DNA from: a virus
Strand: one strand, 5' to 3'
IMG/VR virus record: IMGVR_UViG_3300027233_000018
Location: 1-25,888 of that record
DNA: 25,888 bases
The translations under genes were made by a program, and so were the position numbers. A model generated the notes under the pieces. That model was given only the letters and a program-made list of their open reading frames with translations. It did not search any database and was not told where the DNA came from. Shown here piece by piece: positions 14,894-25,600 of the stretch; position 1 is the first letter of the stretch; each line of letters opens with the position of its first letter.

Positions 14894-15250
14894 ATGGATT
14901 TTTATATAAAATACATAGGAGACCCTAATTATCAAACTGGCATTGTTCAAAACGTAAGTGAAGTTGAACAGTTACTAGCTCAGATAGAAACAGTTCTTTT
15001 CACAAGAAAGAGAGATGTTTTAGGTGCTCCAGGATTTGGTTGTAACTTAGAAGATATTGTATATAGTTTAGGTCAAAATGAATTTCAAATTAAAAATGAA
15101 ATACAGGGGCAATTAGCTAACCACGTACCTCTTGCTAGTAAGTATAGAGTTAGTGTAAGCGTTAAGTTTATGCGAGGTGAAGTTAGGGATGTTGCGTTCA
15201 TTGATATTACTGTTAACAACGAGTATATAATCAAAGTAAATTTAAGATAA
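14894..15250 (+). CDS. 25: baseplate wedge protein gp25-like
   Basis: A 118-residue protein of the gp25/GPW family, with the usual length (T4 gp25 has 132 residues). LFTRKRDVLGAPGFGCNLED (residues 35-54) is the family's central motif. It is followed by a helix with EIQGQLANHVP and a C-terminal strand pair (YRVSVSVKFMRG, DVAFIDITVN). gp25 forms part of the inner baseplate ring and provides the site where sheath polymerisation starts, next to gp6 and gp53. The gene lies 7 bases before the gp6-like gene, the same order as in many contractile phages and related injection systems. Its ATG follows ATACATATATAA. Confidence 0.88.
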   Translation: MDFYIKYIGDPNYQTGIVQNVSEVEQLLAQIETVLFTRKRDVLGAPGFGCNLEDIVYSLGQNEFQIKNEIQGQLANHVPLASKYRVSVSVKFMRGEVRDVAFIDITVNNEYIIKVNLR

Positions 15251-15257
15251 ATAACTA

Positions 15258-17087
15258 ATGGCAGAATTAAAATTTTTAAGCACACTAAAAATATCGGCTA
15301 ATCAAATCAAGACCGATGCTCGAACATATATCTCGAGGGTATATAAACGTGCAAACACTTTATTTAGTGAAGCGTCGCCATTTGCTCAGATTATCTCTGT
15401 TATGGCAGAGCTCGGTGAATTAATAATGTTCTATATAGAAGACTCTTTAGTAGAACAAAACATATACACTGCTCAGCAGCCAGAATCTATATATGGTTTA
15501 TCAAGGCTAACAGGACATGATGCGACTAGAGGCTTTGCAGCAACCGGTGAGATAGAGTTTAGATGGAAAGTTGGAGCAGATCTTAGTAAGGTTGCAGGTA
15601 CTGGATTAAATATTGATGCCAGATCAGAATTACAATGTGAATTAAATGGATTAACTTATACTTTACTATCTTCACAAGAAAAATTCAGATTAGAAAAGGC
15701 TAATAAGTATAACATAAAATGTGCAATCATTCAAGGTAAATTTGAAAAGCAAACCTTTACTGGAACTGGAGAATCAATGCAATCATATAATATACAAACA
15801 AGCTCTTTAACAGATCATTCTAAAGTTAGTGTTTCTATAAACGGTGAAAAATGGACGAAGCATGATTCTATGTACGATCTATTAAATAACGAAAAAGCAT
15901 ATATTCTTAAAACAGGTATTTCCGGTGGCCTTGATGTTTATTTTGGAACTGGTAATTTTGGAGCACTGCCTCCAGCTGGATCTGCAATAGAAATTGAATA
16001 CATTAAACATGCTGGATTTCAAGGTAATTTAGATGATGCACAAGACATCACATTTAAATGGGATGCAGAAGGATCGGATTCTAACGGTGATGAGTTTGAT
16101 TTAAATGAATATTTAGAAATGACTGTAACATCATCTCCTAAAATGGGAGCTGATAAAGAGTCAACTGATTTTACAAAGTTAATGGCCCCTTTGGCGTCAA
16201 AATCATACGTTCTAGCGACACCTGATAACTATGAGTATTTCCTATCAAGATATGGAATGTTCTCGTATGTGGATGCTTACAACACGACTGCGGATCAATA
16301 TTTAGATGATGATAACGTAATTTATATTTTTGCTATCCCCGATGCTAGAAGAAAGTTATTAGCAGATCAAGATTATTTCTCAATACCAATGAATGAAATG
16401 TTTTTTGATCAGAATGAATATGACAAAATGTCACAAGTAATTCAGGATAGTGGACAACAAATGGTTACGACTGAAGTAGTATTTGTAAAACCACAGGTTA
16501 GAAAATATAGTATGGATATTAATATTAGATATTTTGAAGGATATACTAAACAAGAAATATTCGCTGATGTTAGAGTAGCAGTAAGTGATTATATGCTTAA
16601 TATTACAAGAAGAGATAAATTGCCTAAATCAGATATAGTGTATATCCTAGAATCGATTGATGGTATTGATGCAGTAAATGTGAGATTTATATCTGAAACA
16701 GAAGAGACTGCAAGAAGATTAGGCTATTATGAGTCTAAGACTGTTACTGTTGTACCACAAGAACCTGTAGTTCTAGAAGAGATAGGTAATGGTAAACAAA
16801 AATATATTTTCTTTAAACAAATAGAAGAGGTTAAGACCGTAACGGTTGATGCGACTACTGCAATTCCGTATACTGTAGCTGGATTAGATGAGTGGGGTGA
16901 TATTATTATGGAAAAGGAAGAAGTTGCAGTCTTTAGAGGCGGATGGCAAGACCGAGATGGTGATCAAATCGTTGACGAGGCTTTAATGAATGCAGAAGCT
17001 GCACTTTCAGTTAATTTTGACGCAGTAGCTGTACCTAGAACTATTTACACTAGAGTACAGGCTGGAAATAGAAAATCCTTAAAATAA
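15258..17087 (+). CDS. 6: baseplate wedge protein gp6-like (baseplate J family)
   Basis: A 609-residue protein, close to T4 gp6 (660 residues). Residues 1-75 are the helical N-terminal part (ISVMAELGELIMFYIEDSLV, then EQNIYTAQQPESIYGLSRLT) typical of gp6/gpJ. A beta-rich central domain follows at about 90-255 (TGEIEFRWKVG, YILKTGISGGLDVYFGTGNF, GSAIEIEYI). The C-terminal part contains TTEVVFVKPQVRKYSMDINI (residues 410-429) and EIFADVRVAVSDYM, the J-type wedge core. gp6 makes the continuous ring of the baseplate inner part as a dimer and changes shape when the sheath contracts. It stands directly behind gp25, and its stop overlaps the next ATG by one base (TAATG). The start follows AGATAAATAACT. 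Confidence 0.85.
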   Translation: MAELKFLSTLKISANQIKTDARTYISRVYKRANTLFSEASPFAQIISVMAELGELIMFYIEDSLVEQNIYTAQQPESIYGLSRLTGHDATRGFAATGEIEFRWKVGADLSKVAGTGLNIDARSELQCELNGLTYTLLSSQEKFRLEKANKYNIKCAIIQGKFEKQTFTGTGESMQSYNIQTSSLTDHSKVSVSINGEKWTKHDSMYDLLNNEKAYILKTGISGGLDVYFGTGNFGALPPAGSAIEIEYIKHAGFQGNLDDAQDITFKWDAEGSDSNGDEFDLNEYLEMTVTSSPKMGADKESTDFTKLMAPLASKSYVLATPDNYEYFLSRYGMFSYVDAYNTTADQYLDDDNVIYIFAIPDARRKLLADQDYFSIPMNEMFFDQNEYDKMSQVIQDSGQQMVTTEVVFVKPQVRKYSMDINIRYFEGYTKQEIFADVRVAVSDYMLNITRRDKLPKSDIVYILESIDGIDAVNVRFISETEETARRLGYYESKTVTVVPQEPVVLEEIGNGKQKYIFFKQIEEVKTVTVDATTAIPYTVAGLDEWGDIIMEKEEVAVFRGGWQDRDGDQIVDEALMNAEAALSVNFDAVAVPRTIYTRVQAGNRKSLK

Positions 17088-17356
17088 TGTTATTTAAAGA
17101 TCTATTAGTATACAAGCGTAAAAGGCTATATAAAATAGCTAAGCATAGAAAGGATGAAAATCTTAATGTCAAATATGACTATAAGAAGCATGGTTTATTA
17201 AAGAATCAAGTATCGCCGCATATCATGAGAAATCAAACAATGAGAGAATTTCTTTTATTTGTTAATGATTATATGGTTGCGTTGTTAGATCAGGTTAGAT
17301 ACTTAAAGAATTTTGGTAATTTTACGGTAGAAAAAGACGAAGAAAGAACTAGATAA
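17087..17356 (+). CDS. small basic protein between gp6 and gp7-like genes, 89 aa
   Basis: An 89-residue, Lys/Arg-rich protein with helical character. Residues 1-35 are strongly basic (YKRKRLYKIAKHRKDENLNV), and residues 50-75 form a hydrophobic helix (MREFLLFVNDYMVALLDQV). It overlaps the gp6-like stop by one base and ends one base before the next gene, so it is likely translated in step with its neighbours. A role as wedge connector or assembly factor is inferred from position only; I do not recognise a family. Real-gene status is supported by the tight packing and the absence of any other frame here. Confidence 0.65.
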   Translation: MLFKDLLVYKRKRLYKIAKHRKDENLNVKYDYKKHGLLKNQVSPHIMRNQTMREFLLFVNDYMVALLDQVRYLKNFGNFTVEKDEERTR

Positions 17357-17357
17357 T

Positions 17358-20159
17358 ATGTGGAATAATTTAAGATTTTTTAATGGTACTATTTCAGAGC
17401 TACAGTTAGTTCAAGACGAAAATAATGTCTGGGCAGGAACTGTATACTTACCTGAAGTATCTGCATCGTTATATGAGACAGTCAATCTTTTTATTTTAGA
17501 GGAATGTATTCAAAATAGCGATTTAGTTGTTAATAAACCTTTGTCGCCAGATAATATAATTAATACCTTTAAATTTTCATGGGAATTAACGAGACCTGAT
17601 GAATCTGAAGATGTTATTATGTATGGCATGAGAATGAACAATGGTTCAGCGTTTGTTAAAGAAATTAAAACTCAAGAATTAGAATTAGCACCTAATAGTA
17701 ATATTGAATCCCAGGATGCTGATTTCTTTAAAACTATAACCGATCATGATAATGTTGCTTTACAAGTAAATATCGCAATTGCATCTGAAAACCCAGGTAT
17801 TCATAAGAGGACTTTATTAGTTACTGCAGGGGATGTTGTGGTTGCTAGAATTAAATTTTATGGTGAAGTAGAAACAGAAGATGATAGATTTAAAGTATTG
17901 CTTGCTAACTTAGGAGCATCTTTAGAAGCTGAAGACTTTATGATATTTAAGTCTCATGATATTTCTGAAATGCACCCTGATTATCAACTATTAAACCAAA
18001 AGAGAAAGGAACTATTATTAGAACTTAATAATATTAAACCTTTTGTTGGTACATATAAAGCAATCTTAAATGCGATTGATTTCTTTGGCTATGATAAAAT
18101 TACACTTAAAGAATATTGGATTAACATAGATAACGCATCGAAAACTTTCGGTAAGTTACATGCAATTCCAGTACCTAACTCATCTGTTAGGGGTGAAATG
18201 ACTAGAAAGAGACTAAGATTTAAAGTACCTTCTAAAACACAAAAGAAAACTAGTAGGTTCTCATTAGTTTACAGACTAAACGAACCGAATGGAACTTTCG
18301 ATCAGTGGGATTTTGCTAATGTTGATGAAGTCTTTGATTTCACACCAGAAGAAGTCCTAATCAAATTATATGGTTTAAAGAATAGATTACAAAGAGATTT
18401 TTTACCCCTCGAATCTAAAATCGTAGACATTACAGGAGAAGGCGACTATTTCACTCAGAAGAATATGAACATGTGGAAGATTCAAAATCCAATTGGATTC
18501 TTCTCAGAGGGACATAGGGTTAAATTTGATGTATGGCCAAGAGATAGAGATCTTTTTATTGAAGATACTTCAGTTGTTTTAAAATCTACATTAGATCAAA
18601 ACGATGCTGCTAGTAATTACGATGAATTCTTAACGTTAGGAATTGGTAATGAGTCTACTATATCAAATAAGAAAAGATCTGAAATAAAAAACATCTTTGA
18701 AGATTTTTATGGATCATACCACGATAGAACTTTAGAATCGTATAACCAAAACTTTTCAAATACTAATATACCGATAGGCTGTCCTGTTATTCTAGATTCT
18801 ACTGAATCTTGGGATGATATTTGGGACGAGGCTACTTTTGTATGGGACGATGCAGTTGATGCTAATCAAAACTTAAAAGTAACTTGGAATAATTGGTATA
18901 AAAGATGGGTATATGAAATTGAATGGATTATTGATGGGCCAAATGATTTTCATCAAGAGTACAGAGGTCCGGTTGATTATATAGATGATAATGGACTTGC
19001 AGCAGATGACTATAAAAGATTACCGATTACTTTACCATACGTTGGAAACTACACGGTAGAGATGCGAATGTACGATCTATTTGGTCACATGTCATTCTAT
19101 AAAAAATCAGATCTTTTTGAAGTTAAAGCAAAGGAATTAGAGTTATACGGAGTCTATAAATGGTTAGAAACTGATGCGAAGGGCAATGCAATTCCATGGA
19201 ATTCTAAAACATTAGACTGGGACCTATCAGGTGGCTACTGGGATATGCCACAAGACAATACCCAAAAGGTAGAAGATACTATTGCAACTTTATACCAAAC
19301 CTTAGACAGGGCAAACTATTTACATAATGATACAATAGACCAGGGTTTAAGATTTTCAATGGTAAGAAGACATAAAGATCTATTCTCAGATACAGGTTAT
19401 TCTGAAACTACAGGCCCTTATCAATGGGACGAATGCAGATTTAGATGGAAAGATACTGAACATAACTGGTGGGACAATTTAAGAGTTGGTCCGGATTTAA
19501 CAGCATCTTTTAAAATAGACTGGATTGAAAACGGAGATATACTTACAATTACTCACAAAAACCCTACAACAAACGTAGTTAGAACAGGAACACATGTAAT
19601 CATGTCTCCGACACCAGCTGGCGTAAATGATACAGATGGTTGGAAATTAATAGCGAATGAATTAGAGGCATCGATAGATCCTGTAATTTCAAAGTTTAAT
19701 TACAATCCTGTATTTAAAGATATAGATTCTGATAATGATATAGATTCATTAGATCAGTTCTACTATATTTTATGTACTGGGCAAGAATATTCTAAAAACT
19801 ATGATTTTGAAACAGTAGCAATAGATACTGATTCAAATATTTCTGCGGTAAGTGGCGAGGTGCATGTAGTCCACTATAATCCGACATGGGATAACTTAAA
19901 AGTATTTAAAGACTATGCCGTGGTCGAAAGATCTACGCATTTGACTATATCAACTGACATTTCTAAGTTTCCTGGTGCTAGAAAACCAAAATGGACTATC
20001 ACCAATATAACTAACCCAGAAATTAATGATATATACTATAATAATATGTGGCTTACTTACATTTTTCAAGAACCGGGAGATTACTCGATTCAACTGGAAG
20101 CAGAAGACACGTATGGAAATAAGAACGTTGTAAAACGCAACATGTTAAAAGTAAAATAA
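17358..20159 (+). CDS. large baseplate wedge protein, gp7/gpI-like, with two PKD-like domains
   Basis: A 933-residue protein, comparable to T4 gp7 (1032 residues), and located right after gp25, gp6 and the small linker gene. Residues 1-190 are beta-rich. Residues about 205-255 (QKRKELLLELNNIKPFVGTY, then ILNAIDFFGYDKITLKEYW) resemble the core of P2 gpI-type tail proteins, which pair with gpJ/gp6. Residues about 505-590 include YVGNYTVEMRMYDLFGH and residues about 845-933 include EPGDYSIQLEAEDTYGN. Both are PKD-type (Ig-like) strand patterns, ending in DLFEVKAKE and NMLKVK. Trp/Asp-rich segments (WDDIWDEATFVWDDAV at 485-500; WDECRFRWKD) recur in between. It likely forms the wedge arm; PKD-like domains may contact host glycan or other appendages. 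The start follows GATAATATG. Confidence 0.65.
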   Translation: MWNNLRFFNGTISELQLVQDENNVWAGTVYLPEVSASLYETVNLFILEECIQNSDLVVNKPLSPDNIINTFKFSWELTRPDESEDVIMYGMRMNNGSAFVKEIKTQELELAPNSNIESQDADFFKTITDHDNVALQVNIAIASENPGIHKRTLLVTAGDVVVARIKFYGEVETEDDRFKVLLANLGASLEAEDFMIFKSHDISEMHPDYQLLNQKRKELLLELNNIKPFVGTYKAILNAIDFFGYDKITLKEYWINIDNASKTFGKLHAIPVPNSSVRGEMTRKRLRFKVPSKTQKKTSRFSLVYRLNEPNGTFDQWDFANVDEVFDFTPEEVLIKLYGLKNRLQRDFLPLESKIVDITGEGDYFTQKNMNMWKIQNPIGFFSEGHRVKFDVWPRDRDLFIEDTSVVLKSTLDQNDAASNYDEFLTLGIGNESTISNKKRSEIKNIFEDFYGSYHDRTLESYNQNFSNTNIPIGCPVILDSTESWDDIWDEATFVWDDAVDANQNLKVTWNNWYKRWVYEIEWIIDGPNDFHQEYRGPVDYIDDNGLAADDYKRLPITLPYVGNYTVEMRMYDLFGHMSFYKKSDLFEVKAKELELYGVYKWLETDAKGNAIPWNSKTLDWDLSGGYWDMPQDNTQKVEDTIATLYQTLDRANYLHNDTIDQGLRFSMVRRHKDLFSDTGYSETTGPYQWDECRFRWKDTEHNWWDNLRVGPDLTASFKIDWIENGDILTITHKNPTTNVVRTGTHVIMSPTPAGVNDTDGWKLIANELEASIDPVISKFNYNPVFKDIDSDNDIDSLDQFYYILCTGQEYSKNYDFETVAIDTDSNISAVSGEVHVVHYNPTWDNLKVFKDYAVVERSTHLTISTDISKFPGARKPKWTITNITNPEINDIYYNNMWLTYIFQEPGDYSIQLEAEDTYGNKNVVKRNMLKVK

Positions 20160-20166
20160 ATATAAA

Positions 20167-20730
20167 ATGGCAAACATTACTGAAATTTTAGGTACAGACT
20201 CGGTTTCATCAACAAGACCCGTTATTAATAGTAACTTTGAATTGTTAAATGACGAATTGGCGTCTGTAACAGCATTATTAAACCCTGTGACTGGAGTCTT
20301 AAGCGGTTTAACATCTGCTACATCACAACAACTAAGCGTAGTTGATGGTACAACACTATTCGTTGTAAATTCATCTGGCGCTCAATTTGGTACAGCTGCA
20401 GCATTTACTAGCTCTGCGACATTTGGTGGTTCAATCATCAAATCAGGAGCATCTGGATCTGCAACTAACGGAACTGGCCAGTCAACACCTTCTAGTTTAA
20501 ATAAGAGTACTTACTTTATTGATGAAGGCTTTCAACTTCCGGTTGGAGTTGACGGACAAGAAGTTACACTTATTAATGTAGCGAGTGCTCTAGTAGCAAT
20601 CTCTGCTGGAACTGGTGCAACTCTTGGTGCAGCTACAATTGCGCTAAACAATGCAAATTCAACTATAACACTTAGAAGCTTTAACTCTAAATGGTATATT
20701 ATTGGTTCGCATAACGCAACAATATCGTAA
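20167..20730 (+). CDS. small appendage-type structural protein, 187 aa
   Basis: A 187-residue protein rich in Ser, Thr, Ala, Gly and Asn, nearly free of Cys and Trp, as is usual for fibrous or surface virion proteins. The N-terminus (SSTRPVINSNFELLNDELAS, residues 14-33) is a short helix motif often found at the start of phage fibre or appendage proteins, which dock to the baseplate. The rest alternates short beta strands with Ser/Gly/Thr turns and closes with ANSTITLRSFNSKWYIIGSH (163-182), a compact beta tip reminiscent of trimeric fibre heads. The role (short fibre, decoration or adhesin tip) is inferred. It follows the gp7-like gene by 7 bases behind AAATAAATATAAA. Confidence 0.6.
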   Translation: MANITEILGTDSVSSTRPVINSNFELLNDELASVTALLNPVTGVLSGLTSATSQQLSVVDGTTLFVVNSSGAQFGTAAAFTSSATFGGSIIKSGASGSATNGTGQSTPSSLNKSTYFIDEGFQLPVGVDGQEVTLINVASALVAISAGTGATLGAATIALNNANSTITLRSFNSKWYIIGSHNATIS

Positions 20731-20753
20731 ATTAAACAAAAACCAAACTGTAG

Positions 20754-22691
20754 ATGGCAACTCCGTTAGTTAGAATACCACAGCCGCAAGGTGGCACAAT
20801 GTATGCTTTTGCTTCATCAGCAAGAGATATTACCAGAGCGTTTAACAGTGCTGATATTAATTTTGAGTTTAGTAAATATGCTTTACTAGACTTACCTGAT
20901 TTTACACAATCTGTTAATAATGAAAATTCAATTAATTTTGGATTAAATCTGAAGCAACCTTCTGGTCAGCCTTATGTGGCTGGCATGCCGAATGTGGATT
21001 TCGCACAAACATTTCAAAACTATGCATTAAATTTAGAAGAGCTTCTTTTAAATGATGATGATTATGACCCGATTATTTTAGCATCTGATGCTGAAAAGAT
21101 CTTTTTTAAGTGGTTATCAGCATTAGGTGCAATAGATTTTAGACCGTCGGATTCTAATGAATCTTCGACTGGTGCTTATGCGGAGAATGACAACGCAATT
21201 TTAGGGGGATCAAATTATGATAGAGTGGTAAAGTATTTAGGTAGCATCGACGCAGAGAATGACGTTGCATACCAGGGAAATACATATCATGAAGTTTATA
21301 TTAACGTACCAACATCGGTAGGTTATACTCCTCAAGTCTTATTTAAGCCTACTGACTATAATACAACAGCAACTAAATTATTTCCTAGCGATGTAAATGC
21401 TGTAAATATAGAGGGTAGAGAGGGACAAACACACCCAGATCCTAATATTGACTTATTGCCAGTTGTAGATCAATGGACTGCTAATTCAGGTCCATTTTAT
21501 GATGTGCAAACAAATGCTACAAATTCTGTACAAATAGATTGGGACACTGCTTCTTATGAGCAGATTCAAAATAATCCTGACGTTAAATCGTTATTGGATT
21601 ATGCCAAAACTGGACAACAGTTCAGATTTAATGCCGTTTTAGTATACTATGATTTATATAGCTCTTCTGTACCTGCTAATAGATCTACAAATTTATATGG
21701 TATCTTAATATTAGATGATATTACAGATTCTCCAGGACCTGGTTCAAAGATACATGAACAAATTAAATTTAAGCCTAACGAAGTAACAGGCCTAAATGGT
21801 AATGCATATTCTTTAAAGTTAAATCTTAAATTCAATTCATCTCTTGATAACGTAGGTGTTGAGACTAGTGTGAATGATTTCACTACATTCTCTATGGATT
21901 TATTCATGGACACTACTACAGCGCTTGAGAACGCGACTGATCTACTATTACAAGCTAATAATAGATATGGTGCACTTGCAGATAGATTTACTAATTTAGA
22001 AAATGTAATTTTAGGAACAGCTCAAGCTGCTCAACTAGAAACAAGAATAAAAGAATTAGAAGATGACTTTACTGCGTCTTCATTACAGTTACAAGATTCA
22101 AATGCGCTATTAAGTTTAATTAATAATGCACATGAAAAAATTAATCAACTAATAGACGGTACAATCCCAGTAGAATTACAATATAACACAGATGTAATAT
22201 TCTCAGGTAAAGGTACTACAGTTGATAAATCAATCGCTGGTAAAATTAAAATTAATAACGAGGTTGAAGGTTATGTAGTATCTGATTTATACAAATGGGA
22301 TATTGCTTCTAAAATTACAACAGGAGTTTTAAATTCATCAAGCTTATTCGATAATTCACAGGCTAATCAATACGGAGTATGGGCTAAATTAAACCTTTAC
22401 ACTAATAGATTAAGTCTGAATAACATATTAAATAACGAGTCACTAAATAGTAGCCTAGATATATACATTGATGATTCCACTAACGGGTGGAAGAAAGGTC
22501 AAGTATTTAAAATAGCGATAGATACTATTGATGTAAATGGTAACAACATAAAGGTTTTAACTAACAAATCTGGAGGTTGGCAAAATATCGCAGACATCGA
22601 CCCATCACAGTTAATAACGACTAAACCTTACATTGAATTGGTTTGTATAGATCCAATAAACTATGTATTTGAAGTAGATATTTTAAGATAA
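20754..22691 (+). CDS. virion structural protein, probable baseplate appendage, with coiled coil
   Basis: A 645-residue protein. Residues 1-390 are a mix of beta and loop with Asp/Asn-rich turns (LLNDDDYDPIILASDAEKIF). Residues about 392-465 form a predicted coiled coil (ANNRYGALADRFTNLENVIL, then QLETRIKELEDDF), typical of trimeric fibre or wedge-appendage shafts. The C-terminal 175 residues are beta-rich with Asn-rich loops (LSLNNILNNESLNSSLDIYI). The gene is placed where T4 has gp8-gp10 and in the same direction as the wedge genes, suggesting an outer baseplate or fibre-attachment protein. No enzymatic motif is visible. The leader before the ATG is AAACAAAAACCAAACTGTAG; the next gene starts one base after its stop. 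Confidence 0.55.
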   Translation: MATPLVRIPQPQGGTMYAFASSARDITRAFNSADINFEFSKYALLDLPDFTQSVNNENSINFGLNLKQPSGQPYVAGMPNVDFAQTFQNYALNLEELLLNDDDYDPIILASDAEKIFFKWLSALGAIDFRPSDSNESSTGAYAENDNAILGGSNYDRVVKYLGSIDAENDVAYQGNTYHEVYINVPTSVGYTPQVLFKPTDYNTTATKLFPSDVNAVNIEGREGQTHPDPNIDLLPVVDQWTANSGPFYDVQTNATNSVQIDWDTASYEQIQNNPDVKSLLDYAKTGQQFRFNAVLVYYDLYSSSVPANRSTNLYGILILDDITDSPGPGSKIHEQIKFKPNEVTGLNGNAYSLKLNLKFNSSLDNVGVETSVNDFTTFSMDLFMDTTTALENATDLLLQANNRYGALADRFTNLENVILGTAQAAQLETRIKELEDDFTASSLQLQDSNALLSLINNAHEKINQLIDGTIPVELQYNTDVIFSGKGTTVDKSIAGKIKINNEVEGYVVSDLYKWDIASKITTGVLNSSSLFDNSQANQYGVWAKLNLYTNRLSLNNILNNESLNSSLDIYIDDSTNGWKKGQVFKIAIDTIDVNGNNIKVLTNKSGGWQNIADIDPSQLITTKPYIELVCIDPINYVFEVDILR

Positions 22692-22692
22692 T

Positions 22693-25600
22693 ATGAACAC
22701 TAACAATTCCATATCTAATTCCTTAAAGAAGCTTTTAGAAATTAATACTAATTCTCTAAAGACATTTGAAAGAATCAACGAAGCAGTAACTACTAATGCG
22801 AAATCTATTCCATTAGAAATACTGACCGACGAGGGTACTAAAATAGTATCAATTCCTGGGTTTGGTTATATGAAACAAGAATTACTAAGATTAGATAATA
22901 ATCTTAAAGCACTTGCTGGATTAGGAAAAGGTAGCACTAAAGTAAAATTACCAGATGGTACTTTTCAAAATATTATTACAACTTCATTAAAGACTCCTGC
23001 TAATGATATTACTACATTAGCTAGACCTACTTCATTTGCATCTAAAGCAAACTATTTTGCTGAAGACTTTTTAAACCCAATGTTAACTACATCTATTGAT
23101 GTAAGCGGTCAAATACCAAATGATACGGAAAGGATTCTTGTTAAAAGAATTTTATTCGATGGAACAAATCAAGTTGCTGTAGATTTCTTTAACGAGAATT
23201 ACAGAGACCAGGATGGCATCGATTACTTAACGGCAATTAGAGATATTGTCAATAATAATATAGCATATACTCTTGACGAAGAATTAAGAGATATGCCTTA
23301 TAGAACTACACAATATACTGGAAAGTTTGACGTTCTATCAATTTCAAATTCTAAGAGAGAAGTTATTGAAGCTGGTGTAACTAAAAAACAGGCTATAAAA
23401 TTATACACATTAGATAGCTTAACTTATTCAGATAATAATAAAGACTTAGACTCTACTGAATTACTTCGCGTAGGAGATCAATTGATGGTCACTGGCGGTT
23501 CTAAAAACACTAGATATGTAATTGACAGGCTGGATTCTTCGTCTAGACAGGTTGAGCTTAGATTAGTCGAAGGCTATGAAGCTATTAAAATTGGAGCAGG
23601 TACTTTATCTTTATCAATCTACAAGACTGAAGATAACAATTTAAGTATTGAAGTTCCTGTAGGATTTGATGAAAGAATCTTAATGTTTGTAAAAGCAGTT
23701 GATGCTGAATCAAAAATCTTAGCTGAGAAATGGTCGCCAGGTGCTGGATTCTATTCAAACGATTTAGAAGTATTACAAGAAGATGGTAGTATTATTTTCT
23801 TATCAGAATTCTATAAAGAGAACGTAGCTGACTTTGGTAAGTTTATTACTTCTATTAAAGAAGATAACATTCCTCCGGCAACAGTTGGTGTTACACCAGA
23901 TGCTCCGGAATTAAATGGAGAGAACTTTAAAGTAGTTCAAATCAATAAACATTTAACTGAAAATGATGCGGCTGATAAAATTAAGAAATTATCTGCTGAT
24001 AAAATATCTGTACAAGAGGCTATTAAAAAGCTAGACGAAACGATTACTAAAAAGAGATCGGTTATTGCTAGTACTAAATATGCTTCTCAAGTACAAAAAG
24101 ATAAAGATAAAAATGAGTTAATAGCTTTAATAGAAGAAAGAGCTTCTGAGGCAAAATTATATAACTCGATTGTAACACAAATACAAGCGTTATCTTCTTC
24201 TTCAAATGCAAAGAATATAAACCCTAAATATAGAGTTAGAGGTTTTTGGAAAGTGCCTACTGCAAAACAAGTTGCTGATACGTTAGATCAAGAAGTTGTA
24301 CAATTTATTATACAATATAGATACCTATCAACATCCGGTAAAGCTGCAGAAGCTGCTCAATTAAAGTTTACTGTTGATGGTAGAGATAAATCTGCAATCT
24401 TCTCGAACTGGAATGAGCGTAAAGGCAAAGTAAGACAAAGAGCTAAGACTATTAATAGCGATGGAACTATCGAAAAGAGGTTTACATGGCAAGCTAGTAA
24501 AATAGAAGACGGTCAAGAGATCAACTTTAATCAATTAGATATTGCAATTAATCAAGGAGAACTAGTAGAAATTAGAGCTAAATCTGTTTCTGAGGCTGGA
24601 TTCCCTGGTAACCCAATAATGTCTGATTGGTCAGAGCCAGTAACTATTTCATTCCCAGAAGAAGAAATCGATACAACCGATGTTGCTGCAGTAGTTCAAG
24701 TTAATACTGCTGAATTAGCAAAAGTACAAATTACTGAAGAATTAACAGGGCAAGGAGTATTCACTCACGTTAGTGATGCATTTACTGCAAATGAAAACTA
24801 TTATGCTCACGTTGCAACTAATATTGCATCAGGGTTCTTATCTCCAGAACAAAAGCCAATTTCTGTATATGACAAGATAGCGGAGCTTGAAGCTCAGATC
24901 GCAGGTCTTAAAGGTACAGTTGAAGCTGAAGTTGGAGAATTAGTTGTTAAAGTTGTAACAGAAGACGGAACAGTAACAAATATCAATAAAGATACTACGA
25001 CTCAATTATTTGCAGGATATTATGTTGATGAGGTTGCAGATTTAACTGTAAGAAAGGGACATATTGTAACTAAAACATTTAAGCTACAATTAGAAAATAG
25101 TAAATCTACTAAATTGGAATTAGTTTCTAGACTAATTGGTGATAGAAGCAAACCTGTATATAGATCTATTAGTGGTGGAACAGATGCGTCTACGAATAAG
25201 TTTGGTATTGAAAACGAAACAAATTCTACAGATGCTAACATTGATACTAAGGTTCAAAGAGATAATTATTATTTAGAAGAAGGTAACTATGATTTAGTTC
25301 CGGTTCAATATCAAAATATTTCATCTGGAGACTTTGAAAAAACCTCAGACGCTCCATATCAATCTGCACAAAGAAGAGGTCAATTTATCTATAGTAGATA
25401 TATGGATATTGCAAACCAAAATCCGCATTACATGACATCTGCGATTGGCAATGAAGGTGATGGTAATATTGTTAATTATGAACACAATCTTTCAAATACA
25501 GGCTCAGGTGCCGGTGGTGGCGTATGGCCATCAAGTGCTCCGGCAACAGATGAGAATAATAACTTTATATGGTCTGGTGGATTTGCAGACGGTGCTGGTG

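Noticed and set aside
14894-15250. gp25-like protein as a lysozyme
   Set aside because: T4 gp25 was once described as having lysozyme activity, but the family fits a structural wedge role and no lysozyme motif is visible here.
20731-20753. Short gap before the 645-residue protein as promoter
   Set aside because: Only 23 bases, A-rich without a recognisable box; it serves as a normal leader.
25020-25241. - strand frame of 73 codons near the window end
   Set aside because: It lies antisense within the open fibre-type frame, which runs without a stop across it, and it has no leader.
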